A stretch of 41,987 nt of DNA, from NCBI RefSeq assembly GCF_014644435.1, contig NZ_BMKR01000051.1, forward strand, positions 1 to 41,987. Reading direction: 5' to 3'. The DNA comes from Paenibacillus albidus (GTDB lineage Bacteria > Bacillota > Bacilli > Paenibacillales > Paenibacillaceae). The notes beneath the pieces were generated by a model. That model was not told the DNA's origin and did not search any database. It was given only the letters and a program-made list of their open reading frames with translations. A program made the position numbers and the translations under genes. Shown piece by piece: positions 9,325 through 17,806 of the stretch (positions are counted from its first letter, which is position 1; the number at the start of each line of letters is the position of its first letter).

Positions 9325-9374
9325 CCAAAAAAGCACCGGTCAAGCAGCTTTAGAGCCGCCAGATCCGGTGCTTG
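9325..9374 (-). terminator. Terminator at the end of the trehalose/nitroreductase operon
   Basis: On the minus strand AAGCACCGG pairs with CCGGTGCTT across a loop of about 25 bases and is followed by TTTTTT. It lies 22 bases beyond the stop of the nitroreductase gene, so it probably ends the whole treA-treP-treR-nfrA transcript. Confidence 0.8.
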
Positions 9375-9395
9375 TCGAGAAAAGCTCCCTGCCCG

Positions 9396-10148
9396 TTATT
9401 TTCCTTTTTCCCGTTCATCGCCAAGGAATCCCTGCTGCTCCAGCCCTGCCTTCGCGTCTCCATACCGCGGATTGGCGGCATAGAAATGAGCCAACGTACT
9501 GGTCCAGTCTCTCACTGTTCCCCCCTGCGCTTGCAGAAACTCACGGTGAATCTGGTTATATTCCCGCAGCAAACCGGTTAATTCCGGCTGATACTGCTCC
9601 TCATGATAGACCGCCTGTACCGGCAGACGGGGCTTCTGCGGCACTTCTGCAGCGGGATACCCGATGCACAGACCGGCAACGGGGAACACATATAGCGGCA
9701 GCTGCAGCAGCGTTATGACCTCCTTCGTCTGTCTGCGGATGCCGCCGATTGGGATGGTGCCCAGTCCCAATGACTCTGCGGCTGTAATCGCTCCCGCGAG
9801 CGCCAAGCCGACATCTGTGGCACCTACCAGCAGCGCATCGACATCCTGCGGAGTTTCAAAGGGTTGTCCCTCCATTTCGCTGGCCAGCCGCGCCCGGTGG
9901 AAATCCATGCAAAAGACCAGAAACACAGGGGCTTCCGCCACATGTTTTTGATTTCCGGAGAGGACCGACAGCTGTTCTCTGTGCGGCTTGTCCTGGACGG
10001 AAATTATCGTCACATGCTGCCCGTGCGCCCAGGAGGGCGCCGCCTGCGCCGCAGCGATAATCTCCAGCAGATCTTCTGCGGAGACGGGTGTATCCTTATA
10101 GTCCCGGAAGGAACGGTGGTTCTGTAAAGTACGGATCACTTCATTCAT
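9396..10148 (-). CDS. NfrA-like FMN-dependent NADPH oxidoreductase (nitroreductase family)
   Basis: A 250-residue flavoprotein of the nitroreductase superfamily, reducing flavin, quinone or nitro compounds with NAD(P)H in the cytoplasm. The FMN-binding N-terminus NEVIRTLQNHRSFRDY has the family's RSxRxF pattern; AAPSWAHGQHVTII and SLGLGTIPIGGIRR fit the NfrA/Frp subgroup, as does the length of about 250. AAGGAGG lies 8 bases before the ATG. The gene begins 23 bases after treR on the same strand, so it is probably read with the trehalose operon. Bacillus subtilis also has a nitroreductase gene (yfkO) next to treR, so the pairing may be conserved; what it adds to trehalose use is unknown. Confidence 0.88.
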   Translation of the reverse strand: MNEVIRTLQNHRSFRDYKDTPVSAEDLLEIIAAAQAAPSWAHGQHVTIISVQDKPHREQLSVLSGNQKHVAEAPVFLVFCMDFHRARLASEMEGQPFETPQDVDALLVGATDVGLALAGAITAAESLGLGTIPIGGIRRQTKEVITLLQLPLYVFPVAGLCIGYPAAEVPQKPRLPVQAVYHEEQYQPELTGLLREYNQIHREFLQAQGGTVRDWTSTLAHFYAANPRYGDAKAGLEQQGFLGDEREKGK

Positions 10149-10171
10149 GCCAAATCCTCCTTGAGCGTTCT

Positions 10172-10891
10172 TTAAGGCATCCTCCGGGCAAAGTCCACGA
10201 ATTGGAACTTGTCCAGCCGGTGCCGGGATTCCGTGTACTGGAACAGTGTCGTATCCTCCAGATAGACAAAATTGCGGACCACCACCACATGCGAAAGGCC
10301 ATGCAGATCAAGCAGCTCCCGATCCTCGATCGTGGCCACCTCGACGGATATTTCCTTTTTGGCATAGCTGATGACAAGCTTCAGCACCTGCTCCAGATAT
10401 TCATAGATAGAGCCGGCGGCAATCTCTGCTGTCAGGCGGCCAACGATAGCCGGAAGAAAATAATCCTTATCCAGGATCACCCGTTCATTATCAATTTCCC
10501 GGACCCGGATAACTTCACATACCGGAGCACCCGGTTCCAGTTGCAGCGCTTCGACAACGGCTGGCGGCGCCTCTATGTTGTGAGTCGTATGCACATGAGT
10601 GTGTGAAGCGCGGCCGATTTTCCCCGACATCTCCTTAAAGCTGGTCAATCCGGTAATCGGAAAGTTCATCCGTCCCATGTCGAGCACATAAGAGCCTTTG
10701 CCTTTGAGCTTCTGGATATACCCGTGCTGCATCAGCAAATTAAGCGCTTTGCGGACCGTCTCCCTCGAAGTGGAATAAGATTTCATCAGTTCATTCTCAG
10801 AAGGAAGCTTGGTCCCCGGCGTAATCCTGCCCGCCTGTATTCCTTGCGCATATTCGTTAAATATATGCTGATGGATGTTTTCTTTCATCAT
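10172..10891 (-). CDS. treR: Trehalose operon repressor (GntR/HutC family)
   Basis: Transcriptional repressor expected to leave its operators on binding trehalose-6-phosphate. Residues 1-70 are a GntR winged helix (KLPSENELMKSYSTSRETVRKAL), and about 95-235 a UTRA effector domain (EVIRVREIDNERVILDKDYF). Two copies of the palindrome CTTGTATATACAAG, the known type of TreR site, lie before treA. The frame opens at a GTG at 10897, but ATGs at 10891 and 10888 follow a weak GGTG; 10891 is used. It sits downstream of treP but is separated from it by a MITE-like element of about 217 bp, which may change its coupling to the operon promoter. The nitroreductase gene follows by 23 bases. Confidence 0.92.
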   Translation of the reverse strand: MMKENIHQHIFNEYAQGIQAGRITPGTKLPSENELMKSYSTSRETVRKALNLLMQHGYIQKLKGKGSYVLDMGRMNFPITGLTSFKEMSGKIGRASHTHVHTTHNIEAPPAVVEALQLEPGAPVCEVIRVREIDNERVILDKDYFLPAIVGRLTAEIAAGSIYEYLEQVLKLVISYAKKEISVEVATIEDRELLDLHGLSHVVVVRNFVYLEDTTLFQYTESRHRLDKFQFVDFARRMP

Positions 10892-11001
10892 TATCACCGC
10901 TTTTCATTGTAGCATATCCTTCACAAAGCAGAAACGGGCACGCCCTGTAAAGGCCGTTGCCCGTTGCCGTGATTTAGAATGAGAACAATTTATACACGCC
11001 T

Positions 11002-11218
11002 TATATAGATTGAACCTGAAAATATAAAAATAAGGGAATCGAGACGGAGGGGAATTTTGGAACTGGAGGAGCGGTAGCGACCGCCTTTGTCTGCAGATTT
11101 CAACCGCGAAGAGCGGTATAAATCAAGAAATCTGAAGACAACAGCGGCCGGAAGTCCAAACATTCACCGTAGTCACGATCCAATCCCAATTAGAAAGATT
11201 AAAAGTTCAATCTGTATA
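11002..11218 (-). mobile_element. MITE-like element, copy 1, overlapping the treP stop codon
   Basis: A 217-bp non-coding element bounded by imperfect terminal inverted repeats, TATATAGATTGAACCT and (reverse strand) TATACAGATTGAACT. Its interior holds a near-perfect hairpin made from TTTGTCTGCAGATTTC and GAAATCTGAAGACAA. Almost the same sequence recurs in opposite orientation at 20399-20710. It encodes no protein. The end at 11207-11218 provides the last three codons (Tyr-Thr-Asp) and the TGA of treP. It fills the otherwise gene-free gap 10898-11206. Confidence 0.82.
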
Positions 11219-13231
11219 GGAAGATAAACGAACCTTGAGAATCACACTCCGGTTCGCCGTAACCGCCCCGGGGGCCTCTTCCTCCACCCCAACGATCATC
11301 TCCTGCCCGTCCGGAATAATGATCGGTGTAATCAGCGGCAGTCCGGCGGCGCGGATCGCCTCCCGGTCAAACTCCAGCAGCAGCTGTCCTGCCTTGACTT
11401 CGTCGCCGATATTGACATGGCTGGTAAAGGCACTGCCCTTCAGCGAGACGGTATTAATGCCGACATGGATCAGTATCTGCACCCCGGTGGCATGTTCCAG
11501 AATCACGGCATGTTTGCTTTTGATGACATGCGCCACCTTGGCATCAAACGGTGCAGTTACCCGGCCATCCTGAGGTTCAATCGCAATCCCTTGGCCCATC
11601 TGCTTCTCGGCAAACGCCGGATCGGGCACCTTGTCGAGCGTTACCGCTTGCCCGGTCAGAGGCGCATGAATTTCCAGCACATCGACGGCATTATCAGTAA
11701 TAACGACCGTATTGCGGGAGGCAACATGTTCAGCGGAAGGTTTCGTACCCACCGGATCGGCAGTCTCCACCTTTTCCACGACAACTTCACGATTTGCCGT
11801 TTCTGCTGCGGCCTCCGTTTGGCCACGGCCGGCAATTTTGCCATAGATCAGGGTCAGCCCGAACGGCACCACGAGCACGATCCCCATACCGATGAAGAAC
11901 ACACCCCACTGGTTCGGAAAAATCGAAAGGAAACCGGGTATCCCGCCGACCCCGATTGAAGAAGCCAACACAGATTTAAGCGTCAGCAGAATGCCGCCGA
12001 TGGCCGAACCGATCATCCCGAAGATAAACGGGTATTTATAGCGGATATTGACCCCGAAGATCGCCGGTTCAGTCACTCCGAGAAATGCGGAGACGGAGGA
12101 GGTTGCCGCCAGACCTTTGGTTTTTTGATCCTTCAGAATAAACATCATCGCCAGTGCCGCAGCACCCTGGGCGATATTGGACAGGGCCAGCATCGGCCAC
12201 AGGAACGTTCCGCCTTCGCTGCCGATCAGCTGCACATCGACGGCCAGGAACGTATGGTGCATCCCGGTCACAACCAGCAAGGCGTAGAACCCGCCATACA
12301 GCAGACCGCCCAGTGCAGGCAATGTATTAAAGACATGGACAAGACCTGAAGTAATGGCGTTGGCGATGGCAAAGGTCACCGGACCAATGATGGTGAAGGC
12401 CAAAAACCCGGTCACCAGCAGGGCAATCGGCGCCACAACCAGCAGTTTGATCGAGTCCATTACCCGTTTGTCCAGGAACCGCTCAATCCTCGCCAGCAGA
12501 TAGGCAGAGACGAGCACCGGCAGCACTTGTCCCTGATAACCGATCTTCTCGATCTCCCAGCCGAACAGGTTCCAGACCGGAATCGTCCCCTTCGTCGAAG
12601 CTTCGGCATACCCATAGGCGCTGAGCAGGTCCGGATGGACCAGAATCAGCCCAAGCACGATCCCAAGCAGCGGACTGCCGCCAAAGCGCATAACCGCCGA
12701 CCAGCCGATCAGTGCAGGCAGGAAGGTGAACGCCGTGTTAGCAATCAGGTTAATAATTGAAGCGATATCCGTCCATTGCGGATATTCCTCCACCAGCGAA
12801 CGTCCGGCAAAAAAGATATCCGGTCCGGTCAGGATATTGTTTATCCCCAGCAACAGACCGGAGGTTACGATGGCGGGAAGAATCGGAATGAAGATATCGG
12901 CAAGCGTCTTAATGGCTCGCTGGAGCGGGTTCTGTTTTTTGCTGGCCGCATTCTTCACCTCATCCTTGGAGGAGCGGCTGCCGCCGGTAATTGCGATCAT
13001 TTCATCATATACCTTATCGACAAGTCCTGGGCCGATAACGACCTGGAATTGTCCCTGGGAGGAAAAATGCCCCTTGACCAGGTCACTGCTCTCCAGCAGA
13101 TTCTTGTCTACTTTATCTTCGTCCACCAGTGCAAAACGGAGTCTCGTTACGCAGTGGGTGGCCGCTTCTATATTGTCCTTGCCGCCGACGGCCCGGATGA
13201 TCTGCTCTACATCTTTTCTCTCAATGGCCAA
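11207..13231 (-). CDS. treP: PTS trehalose transporter, fused EIIBCA
   Basis: Phosphotransferase permease that imports trehalose as trehalose-6-phosphate. Domains in order: EIIB at 1-85 with the phosphorylated Cys27 in THCVTRLRFAL; EIIC at about 110-470 with some ten hydrophobic segments; and a fused glucose-type EIIA at about 515-660 with the active His near 589 in ILIHVGINTV. B. subtilis TreP is shorter (EIIBC) and borrows EIIA, so this fusion makes the permease self-contained. The start is TTG, 9 bases after AAAGGAG. The stop and last three codons lie in the terminal repeat of a MITE-like element, so the natural C-terminus may have been altered. It follows treA by 50 bases. Confidence 0.95.
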   Translation of the reverse strand: MAIERKDVEQIIRAVGGKDNIEAATHCVTRLRFALVDEDKVDKNLLESSDLVKGHFSSQGQFQVVIGPGLVDKVYDEMIAITGGSRSSKDEVKNAASKKQNPLQRAIKTLADIFIPILPAIVTSGLLLGINNILTGPDIFFAGRSLVEEYPQWTDIASIINLIANTAFTFLPALIGWSAVMRFGGSPLLGIVLGLILVHPDLLSAYGYAEASTKGTIPVWNLFGWEIEKIGYQGQVLPVLVSAYLLARIERFLDKRVMDSIKLLVVAPIALLVTGFLAFTIIGPVTFAIANAITSGLVHVFNTLPALGGLLYGGFYALLVVTGMHHTFLAVDVQLIGSEGGTFLWPMLALSNIAQGAAALAMMFILKDQKTKGLAATSSVSAFLGVTEPAIFGVNIRYKYPFIFGMIGSAIGGILLTLKSVLASSIGVGGIPGFLSIFPNQWGVFFIGMGIVLVVPFGLTLIYGKIAGRGQTEAAAETANREVVVEKVETADPVGTKPSAEHVASRNTVVITDNAVDVLEIHAPLTGQAVTLDKVPDPAFAEKQMGQGIAIEPQDGRVTAPFDAKVAHVIKSKHAVILEHATGVQILIHVGINTVSLKGSAFTSHVNIGDEVKAGQLLLEFDREAIRAAGLPLITPIIIPDGQEMIVGVEEEAPGAVTANRSVILKVRLSSYTD

Positions 13232-13281
13232 GTGGGCTCACTCCTTTGCGGTTCTGATTAATTTACTTGGAACAATCCCCA

Positions 13282-14988
13282 CTACCGGATAACCCACATA
13301 TAAGAAGCATATGGGGACAGTTCGATTTCACGCTGCAGCAGTGGGGTTGTCTCAGTATTGGAAGCCAACAATTCGTAGGCCGATCCCTCCAGGCTAACGT
13401 CTGCAAAAGCTTCCGGCAACACGAATACCGCCTGCCGGGCGCTGAAGTTCGATACGACCACAAGTGTCTCGCTTGTGCTGATCCGCGCGTAGGCGAATAC
13501 TTGCGGATGGCCTTCATCCAGCCGTTCATAGCGGCCGTTCGTAATGACGTCCACGCTCTTGCGCAGCGCAATCAGCTTTTTATAATGATTCAGGATAGAA
13601 TACGGGTCCGCCAGTTGGCTTTCCACATTAATCTCCGGGTAACGCTCATCCACCTTGATCCACGGTGTGCCGGTGGTAAATCCGGCCTGTGGCCCGTCAT
13701 TCCACTGCATTGGCGTCCGGGAATTATCGCGTGAACGCTGCCTGATGATATTCAGCGCCTCTTCCGCTGTTTTGCCGCGTTCCTCCTGCAAGATCTTGAA
13801 CATGTTCCGTGATTCGATATCCCGCAGCTCACTCATATCGTTCCAGTACGGATTAGGCATGCCGATTTCTTCCCCCTGATACACATATGGGGTGCCTTGA
13901 AGGCCGTGCAGCGTAGTGGCCAGCATTTTGGCGCTCTCCGCCCGGTATTCACCGTCATCCGCGAAGCGCGACAAGGCCCGGGGCTGGTCATGATTGTTGA
14001 AAAAGAGGGCGTTCCAGCCGCCTCCCGCCTGCATGCCGGTCTGCCACTCCGAAAACAGTTGTTTCAATTGTTCGAAATCATAGGGCATGAGCTCCCACTT
14101 CTGCCCGTTCGGATAATCCACCTTCAAGTGGTGGAAGTTGAAGGTCATCGAAAATTCCCGTTCCTCCGGGTTAGAGTAACGGATGCAGTGTTCCAGTGTA
14201 GTGGAAGACATCTCACCTACCGTCACCATATTGTTCGGACCAAAGACTTCCTTGTACATGTCTTTGACATACTCATGAACCCGCGGGCCGTCGGTATAGA
14301 AGCGGCGTCCGTCACCCGGTGGAAGGCTGCCGTCATCCTCCGGGAACTCCTGGTCTTTGGAGATCAGGTTGATCACATCCATGCGGAAGCCGCTGACACC
14401 CTTGTCTGCCCAGAAAGTCATCAGCTTCACCACTTCTTCCCGGACCGCCGGATTCTCCCAGTTCAGATCGGCTTGTGTTTTGTCAAACAGAGTCAGAAAA
14501 TATTGGCCGGTGGCTTCATCATATTGCCAGGCCGAGCCGCCAAATTTGGACTGCCAGTTATTCGGGGCACTCCCGTCAGGCTTGGGATCTCTCCATATGT
14601 AATAATTTCGGTATGGATTCTCCTTCGACTGCCGGGCCTGCTGGAACCACTTATGATCCGTGGAAGAGTGGTTGACGACGATATCGAGCATCAGATGCAT
14701 GCCTCTAAGGCGAATCTCCTTCGCCAGTTCATCGAAATCCGCCATCGTACCGAATTCAGGATTAATCTCGCAGTAATCGGCCACGTCGTAACCGTTATCA
14801 TGCTGCGGCGAGACATACACCGGCTGAAGCCAAATGATATCAATCCCCAGCTTCTGCAAATAATCCAGCTTCTCCGTGAGGCCGCGAATATCCCCTTCTC
14901 CGCTGCCGGATGAGTCCTTGAAGCTTTTGGGATATACCTGATAAACGGTTGAACGGCGCCACCACTCCTGTGCTCTCATGTTTTCCAT
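13282..14988 (-). CDS. treA: Trehalose-6-phosphate hydrolase (phospho-alpha-1,1-glucosidase)
   Basis: Cytoplasmic GH13 enzyme splitting trehalose-6-phosphate into glucose and glucose-6-phosphate; 568 residues, the usual length. The conserved GH13 regions are present: D102-IVVNH, the nucleophile D204 in GFRMDV, the acid/base E259 in VGEM, and D334 in NNHDQPR. The sequence alone also resembles oligo-1,6-glucosidases; the call rests on its place next to treP and treR. AAGGAGG lies about 10 bases before the ATG. It is the first gene after the TreR operators, so the order is treA-treP-treR, unlike B. subtilis (treP-treA-treR). Confidence 0.95.
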   Translation of the reverse strand: MENMRAQEWWRRSTVYQVYPKSFKDSSGSGEGDIRGLTEKLDYLQKLGIDIIWLQPVYVSPQHDNGYDVADYCEINPEFGTMADFDELAKEIRLRGMHLMLDIVVNHSSTDHKWFQQARQSKENPYRNYYIWRDPKPDGSAPNNWQSKFGGSAWQYDEATGQYFLTLFDKTQADLNWENPAVREEVVKLMTFWADKGVSGFRMDVINLISKDQEFPEDDGSLPPGDGRRFYTDGPRVHEYVKDMYKEVFGPNNMVTVGEMSSTTLEHCIRYSNPEEREFSMTFNFHHLKVDYPNGQKWELMPYDFEQLKQLFSEWQTGMQAGGGWNALFFNNHDQPRALSRFADDGEYRAESAKMLATTLHGLQGTPYVYQGEEIGMPNPYWNDMSELRDIESRNMFKILQEERGKTAEEALNIIRQRSRDNSRTPMQWNDGPQAGFTTGTPWIKVDERYPEINVESQLADPYSILNHYKKLIALRKSVDVITNGRYERLDEGHPQVFAYARISTSETLVVVSNFSARQAVFVLPEAFADVSLEGSAYELLASNTETTPLLQREIELSPYASYMWVIR

Positions 14989-15013
14989 AAGCTGAATCCT
15001 CCTTGGCTGTTTT

Positions 15014-15099
15014 TGAAAGCGCTATGCAAATCTGCAATCGGAATCTTGTATATACAAGTTATTAACCCACTTTAGCATATTTGAACTTGTATATACAAG
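15014..15099 (-). promoter_or_regulatory. tre promoter with two TreR operators and a cre-like site
   Basis: Two exact copies of CTTGTATATACAAG lie at 15045-15058 and 15086-15099, 41 bp apart. On the minus strand TTGTAT (15098-15093, inside the distal operator) and TAAAGT (15074-15069) are 18 bp apart and could be the -35 and -10. The proximal operator would then lie just past the start site, so TreR would cover both flanks. TGAAAGCGCTATGC at 15014-15027 fits the left half of the CcpA cre consensus, suggesting glucose repression. The rest of the gap (15100-15340) includes an unassigned promoter for the AraC gene. Confidence 0.85.
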
Positions 15100-15340
15100 A
15101 TACCAGGCCGTATTTTCAAAATCTTACCTCCACTCCCCTTCCCTTTTTTACCAACTCTGATTCATTTTAAAGGCCTTTTTTCCAAGAAACGCAAAAATGC
15201 TCCTTTTTTGCGCACCGGCCAAGCCAGCTGCCAAAAAGAGCAATAGAATATAGTATAGTAGTGACTATAAGCACAACAAGTCAGATCAAATATACCCGCC
15301 CCGGCTTTTGGTACAGTAATAACGAAAGGAGGGACCTTCT

Positions 15341-16243
15341 ATGTATGAATGGAATGAAATGGTGCAGCGGATGGTGGATTGGATTGACGAACATCTTACT
15401 GAAACCCCTACACTACTGGAGATGTCAGATCAGCTTGGTTATTCCCCTTATTATTGCACAAGGCAGTTTCATATGTTGACAGGAATGACTCTGAGAGACT
15501 ATATCCGCATGCGCAGGATCAGCCTTGCTGCCCTTACTCTCCGCGATACTGACACACGTATTCTGGATATAGCCGTCACCTATGGATTTTCCTCGCAGGA
15601 GGCGTTCACACGGGCTTTTGTCAAAGCATTCGGCGTAACTCCACGGGTCTACCGCAGCTGTCCGCGCCCCATTTCCTTAACCACCCGCATCGAAGTATTC
15701 TCTCCTTACCATTACTGGAGCAAGGAGCGAAATAACATGAACAAAGAAGCAATAAAGGAACCTCAGATCACCGTAGAGTTCATCCCCGCGCACAAATTCA
15801 TCGGCATCTGGGACATCGACTCTACGAATTACGGGAGTTTCTGGAAGAACGGGCATGATTGCGATGAAATCAGCGGCACACTGGAGAGTTTATCCAACCA
15901 TACCCTTTCGGGACAACTGGGACAAACAGCGGGCTGGTTCATGGAGAACGGACGCAAAGGTTATCTCTACGGCATACCGGTGGCGGCCGATTACAGCGGC
16001 ATAATCCCCCCGGGAATGACATGCAGGGAGATACCCGAGTCGGAATATCTAGTGTTCGCTTATCCGCCTTTTGACTATCTGAAGCACAACGGTGAGGTTA
16101 TGAAGGCTGTTGAAACGCTCGCATGGAGTTATGATCCGCAGCAGCTGGGCTATGTGTGGAATGAGCAGGGGATGCAGGACTACCAGCGCCATTTTCCCGA
16201 AGGTTACGGCTATGCCGTCCTGCGGCCGGTGCGAAAAGCCTAG
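15341..16243 (+). CDS. AraC-type regulator with GyrI-like effector-binding domain
   Basis: A 300-residue transcriptional regulator. Residues 1-105 hold two AraC helix-turn-helix units (LLEMSDQLGYSPYYCTRQF; ILDIAVTYGFSSQEAFTRAF). From about 135 the protein matches the pattern of the GyrI-like/BmrR-type small-molecule domain (ITVEFIPAHKFIGIWDID, CREIPESEYLVFAYPPFDY, GYAVLRPV at the end). This arrangement is typical of regulators that bind cationic or aromatic compounds; the ligand is unknown. AAAGGAGG lies 8-9 bases before the ATG. It is divergent from the trehalose operon, but no link is seen. No obvious target gene is adjacent. Confidence 0.9.
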   Translation: MYEWNEMVQRMVDWIDEHLTETPTLLEMSDQLGYSPYYCTRQFHMLTGMTLRDYIRMRRISLAALTLRDTDTRILDIAVTYGFSSQEAFTRAFVKAFGVTPRVYRSCPRPISLTTRIEVFSPYHYWSKERNNMNKEAIKEPQITVEFIPAHKFIGIWDIDSTNYGSFWKNGHDCDEISGTLESLSNHTLSGQLGQTAGWFMENGRKGYLYGIPVAADYSGIIPPGMTCREIPESEYLVFAYPPFDYLKHNGEVMKAVETLAWSYDPQQLGYVWNEQGMQDYQRHFPEGYGYAVLRPVRKA

Positions 16244-16257
16244 CTCGGGGGCGTTTT

Positions 16258-16442
16258 GATGCAAAAAGTGCAGCAGAATCCAATTTTTCAGCGCTAAACT
16301 CCCAATCTGCTGTATTTTATACAGCCAAATTTCACATATCGGCTGGTTTAAGCCACTCCCAGCGGATGTCTGATGTACTAAATACATCAGACACCTCCCT
16401 GGGCGCTTGAATCCGGTTATTCTGCTGCACGAAATACATCAG
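16258..16442. repeat. Cluster of four diverged dyad repeats related to the 52-bp array
   Basis: Four units begin near 16258, 16304, 16367 and 16419. The second, AATCTGCTGTATTTTATACA with CAGCCAAAT, and the fourth, TTCTGCTGCACGAAATACAT, have the same plan as the repeat at 68-275; the first is inverted. The third is a perfect hairpin with 11-bp arms TGTCTGATGTA and TACATCAGACA around CTAAA. Spacings of 46-63 bp suggest decay of a tandem array. It fills most of the gap between two convergent genes. Confidence 0.75.
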
Positions 16443-16462
16443 GCGCGTGTCTGCCAACCCCA

Positions 16463-16506
16463 AAAAGATACCCGGCCGCCCCATCGGGGCACCGGGTATC
16501 TTTGGT
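16463..16506 (-). terminator. Bidirectional terminator between convergent genes
   Basis: Strong hairpin: AAAGATACCCGG pairs with CCGGGTATCTTT, with an inner GCCCC/GGGGC stem. Minus-strand transcripts from the methionine synthase-like gene meet a run of five T after it. It could also stop the plus-strand AraC transcript. Confidence 0.85.
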
Positions 16507-16523
16507 AACAACCTATCTCCAGC

Positions 16524-17660
16524 CTATTTCCAGATCTCGTCGGCGATTTCCTTGATAAAGGCCAGTTTGTTCCATTGCTGCTCTTCGGTCAGAATATTGC
16601 CCTCCTCAGTGGAGGCGAAGCCGCATTGCGGACTGAGGCAGATATGGTTGATGTCCACGTACTGCGCCGCTTCCCTGATCCGGTTGATCACTTCCTGCTT
16701 ATCTTCGAGTTCACCGATTTTGGAGGAGACCAGACCGAGAACAACCTGCTGATCCTTCAGCGCCTTGAGCGGTGTGAAGTCTCCGGCACGGTCCGTATCG
16801 AACTCCAGGTAGTAGCCGTCAATGTTGTCGATCCCGAACAACGTCTCGGCCACCGGCTCATAGCCGCCCGAGGAAGCCCAAGTCGAGTGGTAATTCCCGC
16901 GGCAGACATGTGTGGTAATGACCAGATCATCCGGCAAATCGGCAATGGCTTGTTTATTCACATGAGCATACAGCTTGGCTACATCGGCGACATCCACACC
17001 CTGCTGCCCCATAATCGCGGCAAAATTCTTGTCGCACAACATACCCCATGTGCAGTCATCCAGCTGCAGGCTGCGGCAGCCCGCTTCGTAGAAAGCCAGA
17101 ATCGCTGTCCGGTAAGCCTGCGCAATATCTGCTACAAGTTCATCCGTGCTGCTGTAATGTTCATCCGTGCTGACTTTGTTGTCTGGACGAATCAGCTCCG
17201 CCAGGAACTGGGCCGGTGCCGGAATCGTCTGGCGGGCCACGACATCACCGCCGGCTACAGACTTCAGAAACTTAAAATCTTCAATGAACGGGTGCACGCC
17301 ACTGGAGATTTTGCCGGACAGTCGGGCTGTTTCGCCGCGGGTCTCTTCCCCGTGGAACTGGTACCCTTTGTCCAGCAGTACCTTCTCTACGCCGTCCAGG
17401 CCCCAAAAGAAATCGAGATGCCACCAGGACCGTCTGAATTCACCGTCGGTGACGGCTTGCAGGCCCACGGATTTCTGTTTCTCCACCAGCTTGATGATCT
17501 CGCGGTCCTCGATTTGTTTTAACTCGTCCGCCGTGATTTCATTGTTCTGAAACTGGATTCTGGCCTCCTTGATCACCTGCGGGCGCAGGAAGCTGCCGAC
17601 CATATCATGCCGGAAAGGGGTAACTGCTCGTTTGGTTGTTTGCTCGGCTGTACTGCTCAT
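16524..17660 (-). CDS. Cobalamin-independent methionine synthase-like protein (YxjG/YxjH type)
   Basis: A 378-residue protein matching the C-terminal catalytic half of MetE, the pattern of B. subtilis YxjG/YxjH. It would transfer a methyl group to a thiol such as homocysteine using a zinc site. Visible features: AVTDGEFRRSWWHLDF near the N-terminus; a zinc-ligand candidate pair in TTHVCRGN; the acidic YLEFDTDRAGDF; and the last Cys in LSPQCGFAS. It lacks MetE's N-terminal half, so the methyl donor may differ. AAAGGAG lies 8 bases before the ATG. No SAM riboswitch or T-box is seen in the short 145-base leader. Confidence 0.85.
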   Translation of the reverse strand: MSSTAEQTTKRAVTPFRHDMVGSFLRPQVIKEARIQFQNNEITADELKQIEDREIIKLVEKQKSVGLQAVTDGEFRRSWWHLDFFWGLDGVEKVLLDKGYQFHGEETRGETARLSGKISSGVHPFIEDFKFLKSVAGGDVVARQTIPAPAQFLAELIRPDNKVSTDEHYSSTDELVADIAQAYRTAILAFYEAGCRSLQLDDCTWGMLCDKNFAAIMGQQGVDVADVAKLYAHVNKQAIADLPDDLVITTHVCRGNYHSTWASSGGYEPVAETLFGIDNIDGYYLEFDTDRAGDFTPLKALKDQQVVLGLVSSKIGELEDKQEVINRIREAAQYVDINHICLSPQCGFASTEEGNILTEEQQWNKLAFIKEIADEIWK

Positions 17661-17806
17661 GGTTGTAATCTCCTTTATCTCCTGTAGTAAATTCCGTTAC
17701 AAGAAAGATACCACAGCAGCGCTGCTACAGCGTAACTCCCATTACCTTCATCCGGTTATAGCTTCAGGTTATAATGAAATTCTCCTGAATCAGGTTTGGT
17801 TCGGCT

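Noticed and set aside
13897..14913. 338-codon plus-strand open frame
   Set aside because: Shadow of treA, whose GH13 motifs are complete on the other strand.
17661..17806. S-box or T-box leader before the methionine synthase-like gene
   Set aside because: The leader is short and shows neither the SAM-riboswitch core nor a T-box sequence.
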